The notes beneath the pieces were generated by a model, which made no database searches, was not told where the DNA came from, and saw only the letters and a list, made by a program, of their open reading frames with translations. Shown here in pieces: positions 1-6,795 of a DNA stretch of 35,385 nt. This DNA is from JAZQNF01 sp045641505 (GTDB lineage: Bacteria > Bacillota > Clostridia > Lachnospirales > Bianqueaceae). A program made the position numbers and the translations under genes. The DNA is taken from NCBI GenBank assembly GCA_045641505.1, contig JAZUHB010000092.1, positions 1 to 35,385 of the forward strand, given 5' to 3'. How positions within the stretch are numbered: the stretch's first letter is position 1; every line of letters starts with the position of its first letter.

Positions 1-78
1 GGGTGCGGCAGGGTACGCGGCCGGGTGCGGTGGGGTGCGGCAGGGTACGCGGCCGGGTGCGGTGGGGTGCGGCAGGCC
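1..78. repeat. 32-bp GC-rich tandem repeat, about 2.4 copies
   Basis: Units begin at 1, 33 and 65 and are identical over their visible length. Each contains GGGTGCGGCAGGGTACG. The array runs from the window edge, so its true length is unknown. It directly abuts the MITE-like element at 80. The GGGTACG core reappears in inverted orientation (CGTACCC) at 316-367 on the other side of that element. No gene is visible here. Confidence 0.85.
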
Positions 79-79
79 A

Positions 80-297
80 ATAGGTGTAAACGGCCGATTT
101 CCGGGGAAAAAACCACAAATTCTGATCCTTGATAGGTGAAAACGCACTGAAAAACGGCAAACCCACTCAACTGTCGGAACAGTTTGTGGTTTTTTCAGGC
201 CGAAAAAGTGATTTCCACCTATTTCATTTGAAAATTGTGGTTTTTTACCCCTGAAAAAAGTGATTTACACTCAACCTGCCCGCGGCGGCGCTTTCCG
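80..297. repeat. MITE-like dispersed element, copy 1
   Basis: About 217 bp, matching 14608-14825 nearly end to end with a few single-base gaps. The ends form an imperfect inverted repeat of about 40 bp: the left end reads ATAGGTGTAAACG and then GGGGAAAAAACCACAA. The reverse complement of the right end reads GAGTGTAAATC and then GGGGTAAAAAACCACAA. Internal copies of the ACCACAA and GGTGRAAA motifs occur in both orientations (TTTGTGGTTTTTT at 183-195, TTTCCACCTATTTCA near 213-226). No open frame with a ribosome binding site is present. It lacks a transposase, so it would be non-autonomous if mobile; a structured RNA or protein-binding array is the alternative. Confidence 0.8.
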
Positions 298-300
298 GGA

Positions 301-372
301 CCCACGGCGCCGCGCCACGTACCCCTCGCGGCGCAATCACGTACCCACCGCGCCGCGCCACGTACCCGCGGC
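301..372. repeat. 21-22-bp GC-rich tandem repeat, three copies
   Basis: The core CACGTACCC occurs at 316, 338 and 359, each preceded by a GCGCCGCGC-like stretch. It is the inverted counterpart of the GGGTACG repeat at 1-78, so the MITE-like element is bracketed by related repeats facing each other. Confidence 0.75.
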
Positions 373-396
373 GGCGCGTCCGGCCCTCCCCCGTCC

Positions 397-425
397 TTGC
401 CAAAAGACGCCGGATACGCTATACT
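397..425 (+). promoter_or_regulatory. Sigma-A type promoter of the GPH transporter operon
   Basis: TTGCCA at 397-402 and TATACT at 420-425 are separated by exactly 17 bp, close to consensus. The leader to the ATG at 478 is short and shows no clear attenuator. Confidence 0.75.
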
Positions 426-477
426 GAGGGATAGGAAACACGTGAAACGCGAAAAAAAACACACAAGGAGAACAACC

Positions 478-1794
478 ATGAACGAAGCCCCCGCCAAGCG
501 CAAGAGCTCATCCTTTTTCTATGCCCTCGGCATGTTCGGGACCAGCATCCCGATCAACATGTTCAAGACCTGGGCCCTCACCTTCTACGTCGATAAGCTG
601 GCGCTGATCGACACCACGCAGTTCGCCCTGATCACCCTGCTCTACACTTTCCTGGACGCCATCGACAACCCGATCTACGGCTTCCTGAGCGACCGCACCC
701 GCACCCGCTTCGGCCGCCGCCGTCCGTGGCTCGCGATCGGCGCGCCGCTCCTGATCCTCTGCTACATCCTGTTCTTCAACCCGCCCGCGGCCCTCGCGCC
801 CGGCAGCGCCTTCAGCTACATTCTGCTGATGTACTTTCTGACCGGCACGCTGGACTCACTGATCAACACCAACTACGGCGCACTCTTCCCCGAGCTCTTC
901 CCGAGTGAGCAGGAGCGCGGCAAGACCAACATCATCCGCCACATCTTCGAGCTGCTGGCGATGGCCTTCTCCATCGCGCTGACGCCCGTCATCACCGAGA
1001 AGCTCGGCTACGGCACGACCGCGCTGGTCTACGGTCTGGTCGCCCTCGTCGTGATCCTCCTGATGACCTTCACCGCCCACGAGGACCTCTCCGTGCAGAA
1101 GGAGGCCCAGCCGGGTCTCTGGTCCACCGTGAAGGACATCGTGAAGAATCCCCACTTCTGGATCTTCGGCGTCACCAACGGCTGCTACGCCGCCGGTATC
1201 GGTCTGGCCCAGGCCGTCGTCGGACTCTACACCAAGTACTACCTCGGCCGCGAGGACGGGCTTTCCAGCACGATCCTCCTCGGCGTCTTCCTGGTCTGCG
1301 CGATCGTGTTCATGCCGGTGTGGGGCGTGATCATGCGAAAGCTCCAGGTCATGAAGGCCTGGCGGATCGCGTTCCTCTGCGTCACCGTCACGGTGCTGCC
1401 GCTGTTCTTCACGAAGAACTACACGCTGGCGGCCGTCGCGATCGCCATCCTCGGCGCCTCCGTCTCCGGCATGTTCGCCACGATGGACCTGGTCGGCACG
1501 AAGATCCTGGACGAGGACCGTCTGAAGAACGGCATGCGCCGCGAGGGTCTCTACAACAGTCTGATCTCGATCCTGAACAAGGTGAGCGGCCTGTTCACCT
1601 CGCTCGCCTACCTGCTGGCCGGCAAGGTGTTCGGCTACATGGACGGCAACAATGTGGGCGACCGCCCCGACATGGCGGCCCGCTTCCTGCTGGTCATCGC
1701 GCCCTTCGTGCTCTTCGCGGCGGGCTACGTCCTCTCTCATTTCCTGCACTTCGATGAACGCTACGAGGCGCCTGTCGACGCCGAAAAGGAGTAA
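478..1794 (+). CDS. GPH family sugar:cation symporter (MFS)
   Basis: 438 residues, the usual length of glycoside-pentoside-hexuronide:cation symporters (MelB/XynB type). The protein is almost wholly hydrophobic with about 12 predicted membrane segments. The loop between helices 2 and 3 carries the family signature GFLSDRTRTRFGRRRPW. The ATG at 478 is chosen because AAGGAG (465-470) lies 7 bases upstream and the hydrophobic protein begins there. The open frame extends back to 235, but that extension crosses the promoter and is Arg/Pro-rich noise. It is first in an operon with an esterase (3-bp gap) and a PHP-domain hydrolase, so the likely cargo is an esterified sugar or glycoside. The substrate is not readable from the sequence. 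Confidence 0.9.
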   Translation: MNEAPAKRKSSSFFYALGMFGTSIPINMFKTWALTFYVDKLALIDTTQFALITLLYTFLDAIDNPIYGFLSDRTRTRFGRRRPWLAIGAPLLILCYILFFNPPAALAPGSAFSYILLMYFLTGTLDSLINTNYGALFPELFPSEQERGKTNIIRHIFELLAMAFSIALTPVITEKLGYGTTALVYGLVALVVILLMTFTAHEDLSVQKEAQPGLWSTVKDIVKNPHFWIFGVTNGCYAAGIGLAQAVVGLYTKYYLGREDGLSSTILLGVFLVCAIVFMPVWGVIMRKLQVMKAWRIAFLCVTVTVLPLFFTKNYTLAAVAIAILGASVSGMFATMDLVGTKILDEDRLKNGMRREGLYNSLISILNKVSGLFTSLAYLLAGKVFGYMDGNNVGDRPDMAARFLLVIAPFVLFAAGYVLSHFLHFDERYEAPVDAEKE

Positions 1795-1797
1795 TAC

Positions 1798-2565
1798 ATG
1801 GCGGTTTGCACGCTGAATTTCTGTTCCCGTTATCTCAAGAAAAGCACGGAGCTTACGCTCGTCATCCCGGACAGCTCCCATATCGGTGGCCGGGCTCTGT
1901 CGGAGCGTAAGGTCCTGTGGCTGCTGCACGGCCTGTCCAACAACGATACCGCCTGGGTCCGCCTGTCCCGGATCGAATGCTACTGCGAGGAGCACGATCT
2001 CGTCGCGGTGATGCCGGACGGCGAGCGGAGCTTCTACTCGGACGATTTCCACGGCCAGAACTACTTCGGCTACATCACCGAGGAGCTGCCCGAATACCTG
2101 GAGCAGGTCTTCGGCCTGAGCCGGCGCCGCGAGGACAACTTCATCGCCGGCCTCTCCATGGGCGGCTACGGCGCACTCCGGATGGGACTCACCTACCCCG
2201 AGCACTACTTCGCGGTGGGCAGCTTCTCCGGCGTGACGGATCTTCGCGGCCTGTTTCTGCCCGAACTCATGACGCCCGAGCGCGTGCACGATTTTGCTTT
2301 TCTGAAGGAGCAGGTCGGCGACCCGGCGGCGAGCCCGATGAACCCGCCGGTGCTTCTGGACCCTGAAAAGGACAAGGACCTCAAGCTCTACATCTCCTGC
2401 GGTCTCGAGGACGATCTGCTGGCCCTGAGCTACGCGTTCGAGGCCCGCTGCCGGGAGCTCGGCATCCCATACCGCTGCGAGCATCCCCACGGCGGCCATG
2501 AGTGGAACGAGTGGGACCGCGCTGTGCAGTCCTTCATCCGCTTCGCGCTGGAAGAGGAAAAATGA
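1798..2565 (+). CDS. Esterase D / putative esterase family alpha/beta hydrolase
   Basis: 255 residues, alpha/beta-hydrolase of the PF00756 (EstA, feruloyl or acetyl-xylan esterase-like) type. The nucleophile elbow GLSMGG places the catalytic Ser at residue 120. The oxyanion side reads WLLHGLSNNDTAW (41-53). A likely catalytic Asp is in the GLEDD segment (about 202-206) and His in HGGHEWNEW (about 232-240). There is no signal peptide, so it acts in the cytoplasm. AAAAGGAG (1784-1791) overlaps the end of the transporter gene and sets the ATG at 1798. It probably removes an acyl group from an imported sugar derivative, inferred from the symporter next to it. The stop overlaps the next start as ATGA. 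Confidence 0.88.
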   Translation: MAVCTLNFCSRYLKKSTELTLVIPDSSHIGGRALSERKVLWLLHGLSNNDTAWVRLSRIECYCEEHDLVAVMPDGERSFYSDDFHGQNYFGYITEELPEYLEQVFGLSRRREDNFIAGLSMGGYGALRMGLTYPEHYFAVGSFSGVTDLRGLFLPELMTPERVHDFAFLKEQVGDPAASPMNPPVLLDPEKDKDLKLYISCGLEDDLLALSYAFEARCRELGIPYRCEHPHGGHEWNEWDRAVQSFIRFALEEEK

Positions 2566-3881
2566 AGACTTTCACGATCGAACATCATATCGGCAAGGAA
2601 ACGGAAGGAAGGTATTACCTCCTTCCGTTCCTTCTGGAAGGCTGCGCAGACCCCGAGGTGCTGACGGTCTCCTACACGTATCCGAAAAAAGGCCAGGGCC
2701 TCCTCGGCCGTGAGCCCGAGCCCTGCATCGTGGACCTTGGGCTGCAGGGTCCCGACGGCGAGTTCCTGGGCTGGAGCGGCTCGAGCCGCGGCTCCGTCTT
2801 CATCTCGGCGGCGGATTCCACCGAGGGCTACCTCACCCGCTCCGTCACGCCGGGCGAATGGGGCATTCTCGTCGGCGCCTACAAGGTCCCGGCGGGCGGC
2901 GTCGACGTGACCTACACCGTCTCCCTCGGCACGGGCGAGCCGCGCTTCTACTACGGCGACACGCACGTCCACTCCACCGCGAGCGACGGCCGCCTCGCCA
3001 TCACCGAGCTCGGCGCGCTGGCGAAAAAGCGCGGGCTGGACTTCCTCTGCCTAGCCAACCACAACAATTACTCGGAGAACTTCTCGCTCCCGCACGTGAA
3101 CGGCCTGAGCTTCATCCCGGCCGTCGAGTGGACCCACTACAAGGGCCACATGAACCTCTACGGCGTGGCCGCGCCCTTCGAGAACGGCTTCGTCGCGAAC
3201 TCGCAGGAGGAGATGGACGACCTCCTTGCCCGCGCCCGCGAGATGGGCGCGACCGTCTCCGTGAACCATCCGGACTGCCCGCTCTGCCCCTACCTCTGGG
3301 AGGACCGCGGCAACTATGACATGATCGAGATCTGGAACGGCCCGATGACCGCCCGGAACACCCGCGCCATCGCCCGCTGGACGAGGGCCCTGAACGAGGG
3401 CCGTCATCTTCCCTGCACGGGCGGCAGCGATTTCCACCGGCCCCATGACTTCGCGCGGCTGGGCCGGCCCGTCCTGGCCCTGTGGGCGGCCGATCCCTCG
3501 CCCGCGTCGCTTCTTGAGGCAATGCGTGAGGGCCACTCCTTCGTCACCGCGCGGCCCGGCGGTCCCTTCGCGGTCCTGCGCTGCGGGAACGCCTTCATGG
3601 GGGACACCGCTTCGCCCGAGGACGGACGCCCGCATGATGGCGCCCCGCTCGAAAGCGGACGCCCGTCCGCCGACGGGCAGCAGTCTTCCGGCGGGCGTAC
3701 CGTCACGCTCGAGACGAAGCGCTGCGGGCACCTGCGTCTCACGGCGGTCACGAACCTGGGCGAGACGAGGGTCCGCGGCGGCGCGTTCACCGTCCCCGAC
3801 GGCGCCCGTTACGTCTACGTCAAGGGCAGCTTCCTCGGCGTGGTGCGGATCGTCACGAACCCGATCTATTTCGCGGACTGA
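2562..3881 (+). CDS. CehA/McbA family PHP-type metallohydrolase
   Basis: 439 residues. An N-terminal beta-rich region (1-125) precedes a PHP domain. Metal ligands are visible: DTHVHST (D133, H135, H137), H167 in LANHNN, E189 and H192 in EWTH, H236 in NHPD, and D290/H292 in GSDFH. The family contains phosphoesterases and the carbaryl hydrolase CehA. The start at 2562 overlaps the esterase stop (ATGA), implying translational coupling, rather than the upstream in-frame ATG at 2502. Residues near 355-385 form a low-complexity insert in which a GGACGCCCG stretch occurs twice (about 3624 and 3657). No signal peptide is seen. The substrate is unknown; the operon suggests a phospho- or acyl-sugar compound. 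Confidence 0.85.
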   Translation: MKTFTIEHHIGKETEGRYYLLPFLLEGCADPEVLTVSYTYPKKGQGLLGREPEPCIVDLGLQGPDGEFLGWSGSSRGSVFISAADSTEGYLTRSVTPGEWGILVGAYKVPAGGVDVTYTVSLGTGEPRFYYGDTHVHSTASDGRLAITELGALAKKRGLDFLCLANHNNYSENFSLPHVNGLSFIPAVEWTHYKGHMNLYGVAAPFENGFVANSQEEMDDLLARAREMGATVSVNHPDCPLCPYLWEDRGNYDMIEIWNGPMTARNTRAIARWTRALNEGRHLPCTGGSDFHRPHDFARLGRPVLALWAADPSPASLLEAMREGHSFVTARPGGPFAVLRCGNAFMGDTASPEDGRPHDGAPLESGRPSADGQQSSGGRTVTLETKRCGHLRLTAVTNLGETRVRGGAFTVPDGARYVYVKGSFLGVVRIVTNPIYFAD

Positions 3882-3910
3882 GCCTACGCTCCGCCGCGGC
3901 AAACAAAACA

Positions 3911-3946
3911 AGAGCCGGACTCCTTCGAGCCCGGCTCTTTCTTTTT
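3911..3946 (+). terminator. Intrinsic terminator after the GPH-esterase-PHP operon
   Basis: AGAGCCGG (3911-3918) pairs with CCGGCTCT (3931-3938), followed by TTCTTTTTT. It lies between convergent genes and may also stop the minus-strand operon, though the T-run is weaker on that side. Confidence 0.85.
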
Positions 3947-3953
3947 TGAAAAT

Positions 3954-4523
3954 TTATTCTTTGTCTTCCTTCATCTGCGCGTCGCAGAAGCCCAGGAGAT
4001 CCTTGGTGCTGAAGTTCGCATAGACGTCGCCCACGGCCTTGTTGAAGCGGGACAGATCCATGCCGTCCTCCCAGTCCTTCCGCAGGGTTTCCTTGAACTT
4101 GCGGGAGAACTCCGGCGTCATCCGGACCAGCCGGTGCGCGACCAGGGTCTTGTCGTGCGCGTCCACCAGGAACGCGTCCACGGAGTAGCCGCGGTGGCTC
4201 TCGCCGATGTCCGGCAGCTCCTTCTCACGCTCGGTGAGATGGGTGCTGTACGGGGCGTCGGACCAGCTGAGCCGACCGAAGCGGGAGAGAAAGAAGAGGA
4301 CGCTGCGGAGCCGCGTCACGGCGAGCTCGACGCGCCCCTCCCGGAATTCCTCGATCTCCTCCTGCGAGGGACGGTTGAAGCGGTAGATGAGGAGCATCGT
4401 AAAGGGCTCCACGGAGAAGCTCACTCCCTCGCCCGGATCGAGCGGTAGGGGAAAAGCCTTTCCCACCTCGAAGCGGCTGTCGTTCTGACCGCCGGCCTTT
4501 TCCAGTAATTCCTGATTCGTCAT
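3954..4523 (-). CDS. Hypothetical protein after mecA
   Basis: 189 residues, soluble, charged, with no signal peptide or obvious membrane segment. I do not recognise the family. Features that can be seen are a middle stretch VELAVTRLRSVLFFLSRFG and a Glu/Lys-rich C terminus. It is the last gene of the minus-strand group DUF1858 - mecA - this gene, 45 bases after mecA, and ends just before the shared terminator. Start ATG at 4523, ahead of TNQELLEKAGG. Codon use resembles its neighbours. Confidence 0.65.
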   Translation of the reverse strand: MTNQELLEKAGGQNDSRFEVGKAFPLPLDPGEGVSFSVEPFTMLLIYRFNRPSQEEIEEFREGRVELAVTRLRSVLFFLSRFGRLSWSDAPYSTHLTEREKELPDIGESHRGYSVDAFLVDAHDKTLVAHRLVRMTPEFSRKFKETLRKDWEDGMDLSRFNKAVGDVYANFSTKDLLGFCDAQMKEDKE

Positions 4524-4568
4524 GTTTCGCTTGCTTTCTGATTATTTGCACCGCTACGGCGTGCGGCG

Positions 4569-5276
4569 TTATTCTTCCGGATTTTCCACCGCCGAGAGCT
4601 TCTGCAGCGCGCGGGTCTTGATGACGGGCTTGCAGTGCTCGCGGATCAGGAGCTCCCCGTAGGGAACGTCCATCAGCCCGGAGGAGAACTCGTTCATCAT
4701 GCTCATCACGTAGCCGGCCGTCCGGTCCATCTTCTTGAATTCGATCATCAGATAGTAGGACGCGCCCTCCTCGCGGTAGAGGCTGTTCTTGAGCCGAAGC
4801 TCCGGCTTGATGCGCGCCGCGGCGGCGAGCAGGTCCTCGAAGCGGTCGAAAATGTAGATCATCGGACGGGGGCCGGAATCCTTCGCGGCCTCGCCGGCCT
4901 GCGCCTCCAGCTCCTTCAGCAGCTCCTCGAGCTCGGCGGCCTTGCCGTCGGCCGGGGCAGCCGCGCTCTTCGCGCCCTCGGGACCGAGCCCGGGGACGTT
5001 GCCGGCGCTGAGACCGAGCTTCTCGGCCGCGCCGTTCACGAGCGTGACGGTGATCATCAGCTGATCGTCGGAAAGCGGGATGGCTTCGATCATCAGCGGC
5101 TGACCCTGCTCGTTGAAATTGAATTCACGGCGCGCCTCGGCCATCATGTCGTCGAACAGCGCCTTGGTTTTTTCAGAGCCGTAGGCCAGCTCTTTCACAT
5201 TGAGATCCCGCTCTTCCAGGTCCTTGCGGCAGAGCATGAAGCGGATCTGGCTTTGGTTGATCCGGTCGACTTTCAT
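4569..5276 (-). CDS. mecA: Adaptor protein MecA
   Basis: 235 residues, in the range of MecA/YpbH adaptors. The N-terminal domain (1-85, MKVDRINQSQIRFML then ELAYGSEKTKALFDDMM) is the target-binding half. A Glu/Ala/Pro-rich linker (about 90-125) leads to the C-terminal domain (126-235, YIFDRFEDLLAAAARI, SLYREEGASYYLMI, YGELLIREHCKPVI) that binds ClpC. MecA brings substrates to the ClpCP protease and in Bacillus controls ComK. No competence gene is in the window, so here it is best called a general ClpC adaptor. It is probably co-transcribed with the DUF1858 gene, about 40 bases upstream. Confidence 0.9.
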   Translation of the reverse strand: MKVDRINQSQIRFMLCRKDLEERDLNVKELAYGSEKTKALFDDMMAEARREFNFNEQGQPLMIEAIPLSDDQLMITVTLVNGAAEKLGLSAGNVPGLGPEGAKSAAAPADGKAAELEELLKELEAQAGEAAKDSGPRPMIYIFDRFEDLLAAAARIKPELRLKNSLYREEGASYYLMIEFKKMDRTAGYVMSMMNEFSSGLMDVPYGELLIREHCKPVIKTRALQKLSAVENPEE

Positions 5277-5315
5277 ACGGAAGCTTCCCCCTTTCTGCGG
5301 ATTTCTTCGTTCTTT

Positions 5316-5528
5316 TTATTCCTCGTGGTTGGCCAGGTAGCCGTTGATGACATCGACGACCTCATCGCACTCCAGACCGTGCACGAAGCAGGCCTCCTCC
5401 AGAGACTCGCCCTGGGCAGAGGGGCAGCCCACGCAGTGCATGCCGCAGGCCATCAGGATGGGCGCGATCGCGGGATCGATCCCCAGCATCTCGCCGATGA
5501 GCATATCTTTATTAACTTCTTTTGCCAT
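5316..5528 (-). CDS. DUF1858 domain protein
   Basis: 70 residues covering one complete DUF1858 domain. This small helical family is found alone or fused to hybrid-cluster and ScdA-like redox proteins. The signature runs from INKDML-like residues through PILMACGMHCVGCPSAQGESL, with a CxxC pair that may bind metal or act in redox chemistry. GGAGG lies 9 bases before the ATG. It is first in the mecA operon and is transcribed away from a ferredoxin gene. Its function is not established. Confidence 0.88.
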   Translation of the reverse strand: MAKEVNKDMLIGEMLGIDPAIAPILMACGMHCVGCPSAQGESLEEACFVHGLECDEVVDVINGYLANHEE

Positions 5529-5552
5529 TTTGAAAAACCTCCGAAAAACGTG

Positions 5553-5603
5553 CCTGATTTTCAGGTCGTATTATATTATACACCTTCCGCGGGGCCTCGG
5601 CAA
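5553..5603 (-). promoter_or_regulatory. Promoter of the DUF1858-mecA operon with a small palindrome at the start site
   Basis: On the minus strand TTGCCG (5603-5598) and TATAAT (5580-5575) are 17 bp apart, with a perfect -10. CCTGA-TTT-TCAGG (5553-5565) sits just downstream, where a repressor could bind or a small 5' hairpin could form. Confidence 0.78.
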
Positions 5604-5674
5604 GGGGACGGCGAGGATTTTGAGCGGGTCTGCCCCCGCTTCCCGCCGCGGGCGCAAAATTTTCGGCTTTCCAC

Positions 5675-5703
5675 TTGCGCTCCCCAAAAATCTACTGTAA
5701 AAT
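5675..5703 (+). promoter_or_regulatory. Promoter of the ferredoxin gene
   Basis: TTGCGC (5675-5680), a 17-bp spacer and TAAAAT (5698-5703). It is back to back with the mecA-operon promoter about 70 bp away. Confidence 0.6.
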
Positions 5704-5760
5704 ATATGCGTACTCGGAGGCGAAGCCCCGTTTACGCACTATGATAGGAGGTATTGTTCC

Positions 5761-5931
5761 ATGGCATATGTGATTTCTGACAGCTGCATCGCTTGCGGCG
5801 CCTGTGCTGCCGGCTGCCCCGTCGAAGCTATTTCCGAGGGTGATGGCAAATACGTGATCGATCCCGAGCTCTGCATCGAGTGCGGTGCCTGCGCGGACGG
5901 CTGCCCCGTCGGCGCTCCCGCTCAGGAGTAA
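5761..5931 (+). CDS. 2[4Fe-4S] ferredoxin
   Basis: 56 residues, the classic clostridial ferredoxin size. Two CxxCxxCxxxCP motifs, CIACGACAAGCP and CIECGACADGCP, each supply ligands for a [4Fe-4S] cluster. It is a low-potential cytoplasmic electron carrier for pyruvate:ferredoxin oxidoreductase, hydrogenase or Rnf-type partners in an anaerobe. AGGAGG (5746-5751) is 9 bases before the ATG. Monocistronic, with its own promoter and terminator. Confidence 0.96.
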   Translation: MAYVISDSCIACGACAAGCPVEAISEGDGKYVIDPELCIECGACADGCPVGAPAQE

Positions 5932-5955
5932 TTTCCGGAATCCGTCAGACAAGGT

Positions 5956-5982
5956 CCCGGCCGAACGGCCGGGGCTTTTTTT
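5956..5982 (+). terminator. Ferredoxin terminator
   Basis: CCCGGCCG (5956-5963) pairs with CGGCCGGG (5966-5973), followed by a seven-T run at 5976-5982. The loop must open to GAAC. Confidence 0.85.
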
Positions 5983-6050
5983 CTGCGCAAAACGCGGCGC
6001 GAGGATCGGCCGGGGGCCGCAGAGCCCTCCTCCGCCCGCCTCCCCGCACG

Positions 6051-6086
6051 AAAAAAGCCTGCCCCGTCGGGGGCAGGCTCTTTTTT
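6051..6086 (-). terminator. Bidirectional terminator ending the mal operon
   Basis: GCCTGCCCC (6057-6065) pairs with GGGGCAGGC (6070-6078). Six A residues precede it and six T residues follow it, so it works on both strands: for the minus-strand mal operon and as a backstop for the ferredoxin gene. Confidence 0.9.
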
Positions 6087-6127
6087 CCGGCGGCGCACAC
6101 GCTGTCTTGCGCCGTTTTCATCAGGTC

Positions 6128-6742
6128 TTACTTCTTGATCGCGCCGAGGCCGAAGGTGCCGTCCGCGAACTCAGCGAAGACGATGACGTACTCACCGGGA
6201 ACCAGGATGGCGGGGTTGTCATTCCAGGCGCCGCTGTTCTCGTAGGTGGGCTGCTCGCTGTGAGGAGGCATGTACAGGGTGTCGGGGGTCAGAGACTTGA
6301 AGGTGGTGTTGCCGGCATCGGGCAGCCACTCCTGGGTCCAGGCAGCGACATCGCCTTCGACTTCGTACTTGGTCTTGATGACCTTGATGGCCTGGTTGCC
6401 GTCGAAGTTGGTGACAGCAGCGCCCGCGGTCAGAGCATAACCGAAGGTCCAGCCGGCGCCTTCGCCGACGCAGGTGTGATCGATCACGTACAGGTACTTC
6501 GCATCCTTGACGAGAGCCTTGATGGAAGCGACACGGGGATCGTTCGCGGCGATGGCGGTCATCTTGTACTCAGCCTTCAGGGTGGCGCCGTCAGCGGGCA
6601 CGCCCCAGCCGTTGAACTGACCGGTGATGATGTAGGAGTACTCAGTGTTCTCCTTCACTTCTTCCTTGCCGCAGCCAACCAGCGCGAAAAGGCAGGTAAC
6701 GGCCAGCAGAGCGGCCATAACCAGAGCAATAGCTTTTTTCAT
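6128..6742 (-). CDS. Small lipoprotein with glycan-binding-like N terminus
   Basis: 204 residues. A lipoprotein signal peptide ends in LVGC, with the lipidated Cys at residue 24. The mature start contains YIITGQFNGWG (37-47), which resembles the strand entering the immunoglobulin-like starch-binding modules of CBM48/SusE type (consensus like VxGxFNxW). The rest is beta-rich with no catalytic motif that I can recognise. GGAGGG lies 6 bases before the ATG. It is last in the operon after MalE, MalF, MalG and a surface amylase, 53 bases downstream of the amylase. A role as a surface alpha-glucan-binding helper is likely but inferred. Its codon use is less GC-biased than the amylase, suggesting high expression. 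Confidence 0.72.
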   Translation of the reverse strand: MKKAIALVMAALLAVTCLFALVGCGKEEVKENTEYSYIITGQFNGWGVPADGATLKAEYKMTAIAANDPRVASIKALVKDAKYLYVIDHTCVGEGAGWTFGYALTAGAAVTNFDGNQAIKVIKTKYEVEGDVAAWTQEWLPDAGNTTFKSLTPDTLYMPPHSEQPTYENSGAWNDNPAILVPGEYVIVFAEFADGTFGLGAIKK

Positions 6743-6795
6743 GATTTTCCCTCCATGAGAATTTTATATATCGACGCTTCTGAGCGCAGATACCG

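Noticed and set aside
235..477. N-terminal extension of the GPH symporter
   Set aside because: It is Arg/Pro-rich, crosses the promoter at 397-425, and a strong ribosome binding site stands before the ATG at 478.
5553..5565. Terminator hairpin before the DUF1858 gene
   Set aside because: The stem has only five pairs and no T-run follows; it fits an operator or a 5' end hairpin better.
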